Shown piece by piece: positions 21,033 to 31,839 of a stretch of DNA of 64,000 nucleotides (within the stretch, counting starts at the first letter, position 1; each line of letters opens with the position of its first letter). The DNA lies in assembly GCA_022494885.1 (NCBI GenBank), contig JAGVSM010003428.1, forward strand, positions 1 through 64,000, read 5' to 3'. Under the pieces are notes generated by a model, which was not told the origin of the DNA, made no database searches, and saw nothing but the letters and a program-made list of their open reading frames with translations. Source of the DNA: Micrasema longulum. Its lineage: Eukaryota > Arthropoda > Insecta > Trichoptera > Brachycentridae. The position numbers and the translations under genes were made by a program.

Positions 21033-21563
21033 TGTAACGTTTTAACAGCGCCCTCTGTTGGCTAGCCTTGCATATTGTGCGATGTTCAGGCACATCATAT
21101 CGCATAACGCGTGTGAAGTTCAAAGTCTATGATCGATGACACACACACGTGCTAAATAGTTTCAGCTGAAATATATAGTCATGACTCCAAAAAGAAACTC
21201 AGCGTTTTCTATTTAATTAAATTCATTATATTCAGTGAAATACGAGATCAACGTTCTGCAGAACATAAACATCATCTCTACCGTGAAGATATGAAGACCA
21301 AAGGTACGTGGCCTATAAAGAGACCACAGGGCGCAGTCAACGCCCATTCCAGTAAAAGTCAAACAGTCAGAATCAGTCACTCAGTTCTAGCATGTAGTTT
21401 AAGTGCAGTTACTTCAACTTTTCATCGCCGTGACACTCCCGCCACGCAATTCATTATTTTTTTCCCATGTAATAAATATGCATTAAATAGCAAGCTCGTG
21501 CCTTCTGTCGATCTTTTACTGAGGTAGGAGCTCCACCAACCCTCATAAACCTAATCCTAAACA
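21033..21563 (+). mobile_element. Solo LTR candidate
   Basis: About 530 bp bounded by TGTAACG and CCTAAACA, with GC content well above its flanks. It contains 'agcgccctctgttggcta' near the left end. A TATAAAG box lies at about 21314, with initiator-like TCAGT motifs 50-70 bases downstream, and an AATAAA signal at 21471. U3-R-U5 order is therefore plausible. No primer-binding site, internal coding sequence or second LTR follows, and I cannot see a convincing target duplication. A fragment of a host promoter or another repeat is the alternative. Confidence 0.4.
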
Positions 21564-21564
21564 T

Positions 21565-22320
21565 GTTTTTAAAAAATAAAAAAATATTTTAATGTGTTTT
21601 CATTTATCCTCTGTTTCCTATTTGTAGAATTAGTATTGTGCTATTCCCGTTCTATGTAAGTGGATGACGTTCAGACTCAAAGATAAATGTAATGTTTGTT
21701 CACTGGTTCTAAAATCGTGAAAATTGAAAAAAAAATCTGAATGTTTCTCTAAAATGTCTTGTTTCAAAATATTTATCTTTTTCATAGTTTCATTCAGTTA
21801 GGTTCAAATGTTTTTAGTATACCAAATTCTTTTCTTCCAAGCTACTAATCAATGCAAGACTTTTCTGGCTTTCATCCCTTTCAATATTGAGAAAGTTTAG
21901 TGCCATACATATATGTAATAATTATGTTTTTTTTATTTTTCAGCATAAAATTTGGTCATTGAAACAAAATACAATACACTTAAGTTAGTAAACAAAATGA
22001 ACCAAAAATTTCACAGGCAAAATAGTAAAAAAACATAAACATTTAACCAATAACTAAAGCCAACCAGAAATAATATATTTTTTAAATTTGGAGTTTAAGG
22101 GCATTTCTTTATCACAAAATAATCAGTGCCTGAGACAGAACAACACATATTGAAAATGACAGCCCAATATAACATTTAAATAATGGCAACAGTTTTTATC
22201 TTTGCCCAGTAATAATCGGTCTATTCGAAAACCTTAATGGAAAATCTATAAAACAACTTTATGTAAAAGCTCTGTTACTTTACGCACATTAACATTATTC
22301 TCCACCTTTCATAGCTTATT
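21565..22320. other. No feature seen
   Basis: AT-rich, no supported gene. It may include diverged upstream RT sequence of the next element. Confidence 0.3.
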
Positions 22321-22324
22321 TTAC

Positions 22325-22815
22325 AAATACAAGAGTTACTAGATACTCCACCCTGATGCTGCAAAGAAAAAAATATATACAAAACCTTCGGTCAAAGAGG
22401 ATTAGCCTACTACTCGGTTAAAATGTACAATCTGCTTCCATTATCCATAAGGACAATTAGTAAGTACTCACAATATAAAATTGCTATTAAGAAATGGATA
22501 GTGGAGGTGGGTTGCACGCGGATCGATGAGTGGATCAAGCCAAATAGGTAAAATGTGTGTACTGTTTATGAAATTTGGTCTATTTAAATTGGTTATGTTT
22601 TTTATTATAGTTTTAGTTTATATTGAGTATTATGTTAATGATAATAAGGTTAATTACGTTTTTTTATTATTATTATTGTGTTAACTTTGTTAAATAACTA
22701 ATTTAAGGCATGTTTCAATTTTTATAAAATGTTCCCTCGGCACGGGACACCCCAGTGAAAGAACATTATTCTGTATAAGAAAAAAAATACAAACAATGTA
22801 AAAGTATAAATAAAT
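22325..22815 (+). mobile_element. Jockey/CR1-type 3' end (C-terminus and UTR)
   Basis: The frame starts around NTRVTRYSTLMLQRKK, then FGQRGLAYYSVKMYNLLP, then IKKWIVEVGCTRIDEWI, stopping at 22549-22551. 'FG..GL.Y....YN.LP' followed by 'K.WL' is the standard end of these RT proteins. An AT-rich 3' UTR of about 260 bp follows, with 'ccctcggcacgggac' and a terminal 'tataaataaa'. The frame is open across the last 57 codons; one shift is needed near 22375. Confidence 0.7.
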
Positions 22816-22979
22816 TCTACACGGTAAGTCGAAATTTCTTTACACTGTATTGTCACGGTTGCCGTCACGTCTTTTTAATAAATGTCCCTTTTCATTATAT
22901 ACATTTGAATTACAATTGAAATGGTTTTATCAAATATCTGAATTATACATTTTCTTCTTTCCTTTACTTCCCACTTTTT

Positions 22980-23400
22980 CTCTTTGCTCTGCTCATAGTA
23001 TGGTGTGATTTCTTCTAAAAAAAAGTTTTTTTTTTTAATTTTATTTATTATTTCGATTTATTTTTTCAAACGAAACAGTTTGCGTAGGAAGAAAAAAAAG
23101 TCCGCCTCATGATGTAATGGTGAGTGCGTTTGCTTACCATGCAAAAGATCTCCAGTTGTATTCCCGATATTAAAATGTTTATTTATAAAGTTGTTTTTAC
23201 TCTAGAATATTTCATTGTCTCATGACTGTCGCCTGAATTGTAAGACTGGTCATTTTATTTACATGTAATAAAAATGATCAAGATTCACTACATATCAATC
23301 CAATTCCCTTTACGCAATTAGGTGCGCAAAGGGAATTATTATGATTATGAAGAAGAGATTGCCTTTAGGCAATATACCCGCTATTATATGGATAAATAAT
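22980..23400 (+). mobile_element. Retroelement 3' tail split by SINE3
   Basis: Left piece (about 22980-23095) ends 'acgaaacagtttgcgtagga'; right piece (about 23350-23400) is 'attgcctttaggcaatatac' then 'ccgctattatat'. Together they match the contiguous tail at 44055-44120 ('ctaaacggtttgggtaggta', 'ccttaaggcaatctacccgc'). SINE3 sits exactly between the two, so SINE3 is the younger insertion. Confidence 0.6.
23098..23350 (+). mobile_element. SINE3, inserted in a retroelement tail
   Basis: Head 'tccgcctcatgatgtaatgg', then 'gcgtttgcttaccatgcaaa' and a degraded B-box (agttgtattcccg). The body has 'tgtaagactggtcatttt' and the 3' block 'aggtgcgcaaagggaatt'. The flanks 'gaagaaaaaaaag' and 'gaagaagag' could be an imperfect target duplication. 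Confidence 0.7.
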
Positions 23401-23424
23401 TTTATTTCGATTGTTAAATAACAA

Positions 23425-23820
23425 AACAACAAACGAACAAACAAATCATTACACCGTTTCCCCGTAAGGGTAGAACGAGAAGATAAAACGCCATGTCATT
23501 CTGACTTTGTATACAGATTTCGCTTTCTATATTTCATTCATCTTTTCAAGTACGCTTGTCAATTTTTCCGACTTTTAACGTCTTCATTTTCAAGTAAAAG
23601 TTGGATTTGGTCATGCTATTTTCCATTCGCCCTACATATCCAAATCAAGGCAAATCCAATGATCTTCGGTTTTGTCCATAATGCTTATCTCAGCCTTACA
23701 AAATGAACGGAACCCGACATACATGCACCTATCTTACAAAGTTTTATCGCACACCCGCCTGAGAGATCGCATTTCGACAGCATTTAGCCTATTTTTATCC
23801 TTGTTTTTTCAAGCCATCGC
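23425..23820 (-). mobile_element. RTE-type remnant, second copy
   Basis: Diverged match to 16520-16930: 'caccgtttccccgta.gggta', 'ggcaaatcc', 'gtccataatgc.tatctcagc', 'gcacctatc.tacaaagt' and 'cgcctgagagatcgcatttc'. The left edge has an AAACAACAAACGAACAAACAAA-like microsatellite tail, as expected for the 3' end. It is 5'-truncated further than the first copy and full of indels. Confidence 0.75.
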
Positions 23821-23824
23821 AGCC

Positions 23825-24500
23825 ACTTTTTATATCCTGATAATAAAATTAAATCAAAATATGTTTGTCGAGAATGTTTTGAAAGCTATGATACTGAATA
23901 CGGCTGAAATCATGATAGCAGTATGGGCGCGATACTCTAAAGCAGAGGCGGTGTAACCCCAAAATACGACGTCATCCATTATAGCGAGCGACCAAAGGCC
24001 CGGCGACTGTACTTTGTGTCCTCACACCAAACCACAAAGGGATCTCTCGTGTACCAATTATTATGGCGCATGATGTAGGTGTGGAAATTTGTTCCAATGC
24101 TCGTAAATGTCATTTGGGAAGAGTTTTCATATTTCAAGGGGTTATACTAACGGTGAATCTAATCATTTCAAATTAACGTGGCAAAATAAACCGTTCAAAT
24201 ATTCTATTTTAAATAGTTTTGAGTTCAGTGTGTGGTTTTGCAACAGTGTAGTTTAAAATCTGAGAATAATTTGATTTTCGTTTAGAGAAATAGTTATTAT
24301 GACCATATAAATTAATATTGGCAGAAAAATCAACCATTTTTAGCAAACCTAACACCACTCATCATGATTTATTTTAAGGCAAAATATTTTTTTTTAGATT
24401 TGTTGTAGTGTAGGAATAACAATCCAGTAATTATGATTTAGATAAAATTATAATTAAATTATCAATAAAACTTATTGGTATAGTTTTACTTTTATTTAAT
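23825..24500. other. No gene recognised
   Basis: 23940-24080 is GC-richer ('gcgagcgaccaaaggcccgg', 'gtgtcctcacacc') without a counterpart in the window. The rest is AT-rich. Confidence 0.3.
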
Positions 24501-24507
24501 TTTAACT

Positions 24508-24546
24508 AACAAACGTTTTTGACTAAATATGCATCTTCAGAACTGG
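24508..24546 (-). other. Hammerhead-like motif (very degenerate)
   Basis: The minus strand reads GTTCTGAAGA, a weak helix, then CAAAAACG. It shows the box order but mismatches in both boxes and a poor stem II. This is the weakest of the five such motifs. Confidence 0.2.
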
Positions 24547-24661
24547 TAAATTATTTACAACATATTAAACTTTAATTATTACAAGAAGAACAAAAAGACA
24601 CAAAAAAAACAACATATAAGTTGATATGTATATTGTCCTTTATTATTTAAAAATAAATTAG

Positions 24662-25018
24662 TCCAACAATGTTTGAGTATGTCCAAATACTTGCAGACGG
24701 TCTGGATTTCCTCTCTAGGGTGTTATTCATATTTAAATTTCTTGGAAAATTGTTTTCAAGCATTGCCTAGTAGGTGATTTGGTCAAACCGGATGAATTTC
24801 ACCCACATGATAAAGGTTTCAGCTCCTTTATTTCATAAAAGTCAACAGATGGAAGAGTTGAGGAATTGTGAATATGTAAACATGAGCAGAATGGTGAATG
24901 TTATACAGTGTGTAAAGTGGCCACTTAAACCAGCCACTGACAGGTCACAAGCCCTGTAGGTGCCTAGACTTATATTTTACCTTCTTTAAAATGTTCCTCA
25001 TCTCTGATGTAATATTTT
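24662..25018 (+). mobile_element. Family A copy, subfamily with long outer end
   Basis: Outer terminus 'acaatgtttgagtatgtcca', then 'gatttcctctctagg', the internal 'attgttttcaagcattgcct', 'ggtttcagctcctttattt', 'cagtgtgtaaagtggccact' and a right arm ending 'catctctgatgtaat'. Apart from lacking a left arm, it is the most complete representative of the second subfamily. 61138-61290 shares its left half. Confidence 0.7.
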
Positions 25019-25019
25019 A

Positions 25020-25870
25020 ACTTCTACTTAGGTAAAATTGGTAGGTTCAGAAAAATTAATCGGTAGATTCATTATCGGCTGGAACAGTTTAACAAAAAAC
25101 GACTTTACTGTTCCTTGTGACGAGCCACTCAGCTTTTAACTGTTATTTTTTTATTTCATTTTCAAGGGGGGATGGAAGTGGCTACGATTTTGCCACACTA
25201 CTCTAAAAACACCGTTTTTTTACGAAACAGTTTCTCATATCACCCTTCAAAAACCATGGTGAGTGACGAAGAGAGGGGTGGCTACTGTTATGTCATAAAA
25301 ATAGCCCATTGTTCAAGATTTTTAATCGGTAGAATTACCATCGAATTCGGTGGATCGATTGACTGCTCCCGAAACCGGTTGATCCACCGATAAATCGGTA
25401 GAATTGACAACGCCATCCGATACATAAATAATATGTTCTTTATTTGATAGAACATCCTCCTTAAAGAATGGAACTATTCCATGGAGTTTAAATAAAGCAA
25501 TACAATTTGCAATAATCTCTTGCTGGTGGATACTACAGCTTAGCTTCCAGAATAAAGAAATATTATGCAAGATTTATCCACTTTGAATGCAACTCCATAC
25601 ATTTTCTCTAATCCCAAGTCGTACGGACCACTATCTCATGAATAATAAATTGCTAAAAATACCATTCAGTTCTCTTTTCTTCCTCTCTAGAAGCATTAGT
25701 GTTCAAACTGAATTCCTGTGTAATGATTTAAAGGTCGGATTATCGCAAATTTCCTTGAATTCAATAAAAAATCCGTTTAAGTTTAATTTAATTATTACAA
25801 AAACAATACGATAAAAACAAATAAACCAGTGGTTTTTTAAAACAGTAATCAACTATAAAAAGAACTGATG
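25020..25870. other. Unassigned tract with a hairpin
   Basis: 25350-25386 has the inverted pair ggtggatc / gatccacc around a ~20-base loop, flanked by two copies of 'aatcggtagaatt' (25324, 25393). A related 'aatcggtagatt' occurs at 25059. No gene is supported; two short frames here are unremarkable. Confidence 0.4.
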
Positions 25871-25874
25871 AGAT

Positions 25875-25985
25875 ATATATGTTTCAAGATAGATAGAATG
25901 GTTTTTGCAAAGCAGTCATGATAAATTATAAGCCTCGTAAAAACCTAGACTTCCATATTCATTTCTCTGAAATGTGTCCATCTCC
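25875..25985 (+). repeat. Family A right arm, diverged
   Basis: Recognisable blocks are 'agcagtcatgataaattata', 'agcctcgtaaaaacctagac' and 'ttccatattcatttctctga', followed by 'tcatctcc..tgat'. It lacks the other arm. Confidence 0.5.
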
Positions 25986-25989
25986 TTTG

Positions 25990-26955
25990 ATAAATATGAA
26001 AATTAAATCACACTCAAACTAACTGGCTTTATTTAGATGCTTTTTTTTCGTTCAGACACAAGATGTATGCTGACAAATAACATATGTGAAAAATTAAATA
26101 AAAAAATAAAATAAAAATCAGATAATTTGTTGATTTAAAACAATTTTTTTTAAATCAATTTATTGCGCGTACATATGCATTTTTTTTAAGTTATATTTTT
26201 TCAATAACCTTTATTCTACAAAATCAAATACATTTGGGAAAAAAGAAAAAAAACAAAATTCAGGTTGTACTTATATTCTTAAATTCCAAAATAAAATATA
26301 ATATAAACAAAAAGGCAAAACTTTTTTTTAAATATTCAATATCAATATAATATTCACAAGCATATGTAAATATATATATCTACTCCTTGGAATGTTTTTT
26401 CTGGGTTATTGTGGCGTGTATTAACTATTACTCCTATTATTACTCCTTGTTGCTTTTGTTTTGGATAGCGAAACACTTATATTTTTATCAGCTTAGATGA
26501 TGAACGCCGTAACGCTGTCTAATACACGTCACAAAAAAATAAACAAGTATATTACTAATATCCCCTAGTTTTTTTCCAAATGCACTTTTCTGAAAAAAAG
26601 TAAAATAGTACACTTACTTTCTGAACATGCCTCGTGCATTGCATATTATACTATATTTATATATTTTACGTTGCTGTGAAAGGAAACATTTCTTCAATTC
26701 GTTTTAATTTTTTTGGTTTTTTCTTTGTTCCCGAAGATTTTGTGGTAAATTACAACGTACACATAACGTCACTTGAACATTATTGTAAAGGTATAAAGTA
26801 TAAATCTTAAATAAATTTATAAGATGATACATAAACATACAAATAATAAGTGTATCAATTGTATAAAGTGATGATTGTGGCCCGTAATGAACAGCAAATA
26901 ATTGTAGTAATGTTATGAGCAACTCTGAAAAACGCAAAAGAGTTTATGTGCCTTG
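25990..26955. other. No feature seen
   Basis: Very AT-rich. The minus 77-codon frame at 26704-26937 is not recognised. Confidence 0.35.
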
Positions 26956-26959
26956 AAAG

Positions 26960-27555
26960 CAGGATTACTTGGGATGGTAGAACAAAAAAAAAGTTGACCG
27001 CAGTATTCATCAAGCAAGCCTTGCGTTCAACAAAAAAGCAAAGATTTTGGAGTCCAATTACATAAACCTAACACTGCTCAAGCAACTTGTCAAGATACAT
27101 TATGTATGGAGCATATTAATGTCTAGTTTTGAGACATGGTGCCTTTTTGAAAGAGATAGAAAAAGACTAGAGGCCTGTTGTAGAAGAATATTAGATATTT
27201 TCTGGAGAGATCAAATCACAAATGACATGAGTCTCAGTATAATCAAAGAAGGGAAGAAACTCATCAAAACCATCTCAGAAAGGCAAACTCAATGGATCAG
27301 CCACATTATGCGCCATGAGGGTCTCCTGCATGGCAATAGAGGGAATGGCAGAGGGGACAAATCATAGAGGGCGCCCCTGACGGGAGTTTTTAGAACAAGT
27401 GAGCAAGGATTTGTACTGCGCCTCATATGTTGAGCTGAAGAGAACTTCAGAGAATAGAGTGGAGGAGGACGAGTTGCGAGATTTTGCTGCAAACTAATCA
27501 CCAGGATTGAAACAGCGAAGAATAAGAAACGCATTTCATGGGTAGTCATGAATTA
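26960..27555 (+). mobile_element. Non-LTR RT C-terminal remnant
   Basis: A 106-codon plus frame contains CLFERDRKRLEACCRRILDI, FWRDQITND, MSLSIIKEGKKLIKTI and RQTQWISHIMRH. After a shift it continues HRGRPRREFLEQVSKDLYCA and ends near 'ENRVEEDELRDFA'. This order (a 'W...R...LEA...RR.L...W.D...N' block, then 'R...WIGHI.RH', then 'GRP') is the usual post-RT region of RTE-like elements. It carries frameshifts and lacks an RT core. Confidence 0.7.
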
Positions 27556-27559
27556 ATTA

Positions 27560-28228
27560 TTACCTTTATATATTTTTCCGAAAAATCTCTGGCTTCACTA
27601 TTTAAGTATATAGTTATTTTTCTTTGAAGATTTATTACCCATCATATTTTTTTTACATCTGGCATGATGATAACATCTTTCAAAATTTACATATGTTTTG
27701 AAAAGGGTTAAAAAAAAAATGTCATTTTTTACTAAAAGAAGGTATTGGAAACGTTCAAACGGAAACAAATAAATTATATATTGTTGTTATATAAATTTAT
27801 ACTCGTTATAGCTTTATCAGTCAGAAAATGGAATCACTCAAACGCCCCTTAAAATTTATTACCTAGTCTAGGCCATTTAACAAAATGCTGAGCTAACAAA
27901 AATAAACTTTTTAGGGAAACTTTTTAGGGCGTGAATGGAAAAGGGGTAGCTTTTCTAAATGTTATATATCACTGATAAATACATCAGTTTTTTATCGCCT
28001 AAAGTAGTGAAGGGTAATAAGGAGTGTTCAGAAAAGATTATTTGTTTAAATACAGCCTTTGATATTTAAAACTTTTGAAATACTTATGCAAGTAAGTGAT
28101 TAACTACATTTTTAGACAAATGTTTTTTAAGGAATTTTAAATTTCACAATAATTCCTTATTCAAAATGTTTTTGTATTTTTTTTCAAATTAATTTATTAC
28201 AATTGATACATGTTAATAAATTAACAGG
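27560..28228. other. No feature seen
   Basis: AT-rich, nothing supported. Confidence 0.4.
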
Positions 28229-28231
28229 AAA

Positions 28232-28269
28232 GTAACCCGCTAAACCGTGAAACCACCTTCAGCGGGTTT
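28232..28269. other. GC stem followed by a T-run
   Basis: A perfect 8-base inverted repeat AACCCGCT / AGCGGGTT with an 18-base loop is followed by TTTTT. It looks like a bacterial intrinsic terminator, but in this setting it is more likely a chance or repeat-derived hairpin. Confidence 0.35.
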
Positions 28270-28349
28270 TTTTCATCTAGCCAAAAATTATATCTTTTGT
28301 CTCTGTTGAGATATTTGTTTTTTAAATGAAATTTTAATTGGTTGAATTC

Positions 28350-28530
28350 CTGTATTGGTCTTCAAACATTTGGACAAACATTTATTTTTAATCTGTCAGC
28401 GAACTTCAGCGGTTGACAATATAATTCAAAAGAACGATTGACAGCAAGATGTTTTTTTTTTTTAAATTCACCAAAATGTCAACAGATGTCGCAAACGAGA
28501 ATACGCTAAACAATGCGAAAGAACTTATGT
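28350..28530. repeat. Diverged repeat shared with 50755-50850
   Basis: 'gtcaacagatgtcgcaaacg' followed by 'gagaatacgctaaacaatg' parallels 'gtcaacagatgtcacctatg' and 'agaaagaatcaaataatg' at 50781. The blocks resemble the family A centre, so both may be very old family A copies. Confidence 0.35.
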
Positions 28531-28631
28531 TGTGACTAAATGTATGATGACATTTTATGATTAAGATATAAAACATATAAAAAACTCGTTTGTCAGTCTG
28601 TGCTTTATGCATTGGAACCAGGAAATCTTAA

Positions 28632-28925
28632 AATAAACATATTACAACAGAGATGAAGAACATTTTATAGAAGGCCATATAGAAGTCTAGGCTTATGACC
28701 TGTCATTGGCTGGTTTAAGTGGCCACTTTACACACTGTGTAACATTCACCATTCTGTTTCTATTTGAACATCTATATTACATCAATTCTTTCATCTGATG
28801 ATGTTTGTGCAGTTAAAGAGCTGAAACCTAAACTGATCAAATAGTGTTCAAATAATGTTCCCCAAGGAGTTGAATCCCGTCCTTGTCTACATAAATTTGG
28901 ACAAACTCAAAATATTGTTCTTAAA
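28632..28925 (-). mobile_element. Family A copy with outer terminus
   Basis: Left arm 'acatattacaacagagatga', 'ggccatatagaagtctaggc' and 'acctgtcattggctggttta', then 'gtggccactttacacactgt'. The centre has 'gcagttaaagagctgaaacc'. The right end is 'ccccaaggagttgaatcccg', 'tccttgtctac' and 'ggacaaactcaaaatattg'. It shows the outer terminus that the 9484 copy carries on its other side. Confidence 0.75.
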
Positions 28926-28959
28926 ATAAAGGCCGCCAAAATTCATAAATGCAGAGTTA

Positions 28960-29345
28960 TTATTATTATTATTATGGTTGGATAATTTATATAACGCCAT
29001 TTTTATAAAAATTACCTTAAGGGCGCTGTACAGTAAATAAATATACCAGAACGTTTTGCAGCTACAGAGCGCATGGACCTTTCTAAATATGATATATTTC
29101 AATTATAAAAGATAGGAACTAGATTACAGCAAATTTTGCAGTTACAGAGCTCATGGACAGTAAGTAATCTAGCCCCCATTTACAAAATGTTTTAATTCTA
29201 CAACGAAGTTTAGTGTTTGAATGATATTAGTATAATTTAAAATATTTTAAAAACTAATTTTCAAAAAGAGACATTAGATTATAACAAGTCTTGCAGCTAC
29301 TGAGCGCATGGACTGTGAAAATTCTAGACCCCGTTTAAAAAATTT
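28960..29345 (+). repeat. Family D, with a module repeated three times
   Basis: Opens with (ATT)n and 'taatttatataacgccattt', then 'accttaagggcgctgta'. The module 'cagctacagagcgcatggac' occurs at about 29058, 29138 and 29295, each followed by a variable 'att.tagcccc.gtttacaaa' stretch. A single-module copy is at 32695-32815. Confidence 0.6.
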
Positions 29346-29547
29346 ATGCATTTATGATTGATATTTTTACATATTGAACCATGATTACATGCATGGACGA
29401 GTGGAATTCAAGCGACTTAAAATTGTATTAATAAATTTACAAAAAATAATTATTGAACATAGATATTTGTCAAAAGTTCACGCTAAAAATTAATCACTAA
29501 AATACAAAACCGGTATTTCTTATGTATCAACTCTCACTGCCTCCACC

Positions 29548-29720
29548 TTCCATAGAATCATTTCTCTACAATACCGCAGAGTGTGTGTGGACCAACTACT
29601 GCTTTACAAAATTATGACAGAAATAGTTGACTGTACAGAACTACTTAGTTTAATAACAATACATGTGCCAGCTAGGATTTGTAGACGGTACCACATGTTT
29701 TATGTACTAATAAGTAAAAC
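29548..29720 (+). mobile_element. Jockey/CR1-type C-terminal fragment
   Basis: The plus frame reads RRVCVDQLLLYKIMTEIVDC, TELLSLITIHVPARICRRYH and MFYV, open over about 55 codons. 'RR..D...LYKI....DC.ELL..I...VP.R..R' is a familiar stretch just before the C-terminus of these RT proteins. An (AAATA)n run at 30168-30200 may be the tail of the same element about 450 bases downstream, but the intervening sequence is too decayed to prove it. Confidence 0.6.
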
Positions 29721-29724
29721 ATTG

Positions 29725-31135
29725 TATTAAAAAATGCTTTTTTATCAGTGTTTTTCAGTGTACAATATAAAATTTAAAGATAAAGATTACACAAACATCA
29801 CTCTGTCAAATTCAAAATATTCACTAAAAATGCATTTTGTAACTTAGTAGACATTATAATAATAAATATGTACATCTCCCTTCCCCTACTTATCCTCTCT
29901 TCAAGCATTCTTATCCTAATCCCGCCCAATTTACAATTACTTACTGTTCTTAAAAAAATATCAAAAAATTCTTTGATTATCGAAAAATATTTACGAGTAC
30001 ACGGAAATAACATTTTTATATGTAAAAACTCATATGTATTTATTTGATTTGTAATATATTCTCTTTATTAACTTTGTGTTATTTGTGGAAATCTGTTATT
30101 AGTTCTGAATTCATACTCTTTATCTTTTTGTTTACTATAAATATGTATGTTGAACTGTTGATTTTTCCAAATAAAATAAAATAAAATAAAAAATAAACAA
30201 AGCACTGTTTCAACATTATGCTTAACGAAATAAAGAAATATTTCCAAAGGGTAGTTTTGGTAGATTGTCGGTATCACCGGACATATGGTTAACAGGCTGC
30301 GTGTTTACATTATATAAGATTTCTAGACAACTGATTCTTTCAAGAAATACAGCAATATTTATTTCAACAGATATAAGACAAAAATATAAATCATTTCTAA
30401 TAAAATCTTTACAAAATGGTCACTGACCATAATGTGCAAAACCTTTACTTGCGACAGACGCGATAGTACGTACATACGGTGTACCGCGTCTCGCGACGAG
30501 ACGCGACGCTTTTGTTTACTCGCGGGTTGTAGCACACGCTAGCGGATTTTATCAATTACTCGTAGATAGCGAGATGATAAACACACATGCAATCAATATA
30601 TTTAAACAATGAAAGATTATATCTTTATTTTGTACCTGTTAATCGTAAGTTTTGTGTAAACGCGAACTTAAACTTAGAAATTGTGCTTGCATACGCTAGT
30701 TATGTAGTTTCACTCTAGTCTGGTTGAACATCGCAATTTAAATATTTGTTTATATTCCTAGGAGAAACTTCGGGTTTCTTCATACATGCTGCGCTGGATA
30801 TTCAACTGAGTAAACAGAGCATTCAAATTCAGGATTCTGGGTGAGATCTTAGATCATGTAAATATATACACAACATATGCCTTACAAATATCGCCATTTG
30901 CATATTTTTGAGAAGAGAACGGCGTCGATTATTCCGGCCCGATAATAATACCTCCCAAGGGCATATCCGTCCATTTTCCAGAATTTTCCGGAATATCTCG
31001 CCATTTCCATAAACCCGCTACCCTGATCCACCGTTTTTGTTTGCCGATATTACACTTTTCGACCTGTGAGCTTTTCTTCACTTGACCCGTTTTAGCCCAA
31101 GCGCTTTTCAGAAGACATATGTATTAATTTTATTT
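29725..31135. other. Unassigned tract with GC-rich palindrome
   Basis: At 30487-30505 the perfect palindrome GCGTCTCG-cga-CGAGACGC is followed by another 'cgcgacgc'. At 30905-31110 a GC-richer stretch includes 'ccattttccagaattttccg' and 'gacctgtgagcttttcttca'. No coding frame in either is recognised. Two minus frames (29798-30013, 30068-30277) are unremarkable. Confidence 0.35.
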
Positions 31136-31139
31136 TTTT

Positions 31140-31348
31140 AAAGGAATAACCCTCTAAGCCTCTTTTTTGAGGCTTGTTAGCAGGTGGGATAGAGGGGATA
31201 TGAAAGGAGGAAATTAAAAATACACCACAAAATCTAGACCAATTGACAAAAAAACATTTCTAGGATTTTTCTCTTGCAACTGGCGGGAATCGAACCCGTG
31301 ACGCCAGTTTTACAGTTGGCCGTCTAACCAACTGCGCAACGGCGCCTG
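31140..31348 (-). mobile_element. SINE1, second copy, minus strand
   Basis: Aligns end to end with 3641-3848. Minus-strand head GGCGCCGTTGCGCAGTTGG, B-box GGTTCGATTCC, then the same body ending 'gttattcctt'. The flanks 'attttttta' before and 'ttattttaaag' after could be an imperfect target duplication. Confidence 0.8.
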
Positions 31349-31388
31349 TTATTTTAAAGATGCCAAACAATCATCATCATCATCAATG

Positions 31389-31525
31389 ATTTGGGTTGCG
31401 GTCCCGTGGCTAGTGTTGCGGACTCTCGGAAAAGAGGTATGAATTCGAACCTCACTCCACCCTAACTTGATTACTATTTTCTACTAATGATTTATTTATA
31501 AAATAATTGAAATTTTAAGTTTAAT
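31389..31525 (+). mobile_element. SINE4, plus strand, 3'-shortened
   Basis: Head 'tgggttgcggtcccgtggct' with A-box, then 'gttgcggactctcgg' and a mutated B-box 'gaattcgaacctcactcc'. The body 'taacttgattactattttct' fades after about 31510. It lies 40 bases from SINE1, separated by a CAT microsatellite. Confidence 0.7.
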
Positions 31526-31574
31526 CATAACAATAAAAATACAGATTTTTTCATAAAATAATTATAAAGTATAA

Positions 31575-31835
31575 CGTCCCTTTCCACACACAACAGCGCA
31601 TCGGGTATTGTATTGGTTCTCCAGTTGCATTTTATTTTGATTAAAATTGTTACATAGAAGGTTGCGTGATCATTTTATATTTCCAGTTCAAGAACAATGA
31701 AATATTCCAGTGTTAAACCACCATTAAAACTAATATTTTTCATCCAATGTACCAGAAATGGAACCTAAGACCTCAAACTTTTAAGAAAAAACGCACCAAC
31801 CACTACACTACGAATCGGACTAATCTCCTTTTAGA
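31575..31835 (-). mobile_element. SINE3, minus strand
   Basis: Minus-strand head 'agattagtccgattcgtagt', 'gtagtggttggtgcgt', B-box region 'taggttccatttctgg', then 'ggaatatttcattgttctt'. The 3' end at 31580-31640 is diverged. Confidence 0.6.
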
Positions 31836-31839
31836 ATTA

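Noticed and set aside
28232..28275. Bacterial-type intrinsic terminator
   Set aside because: The shape fits, but nothing else in the window is bacterial and no gene ends here.
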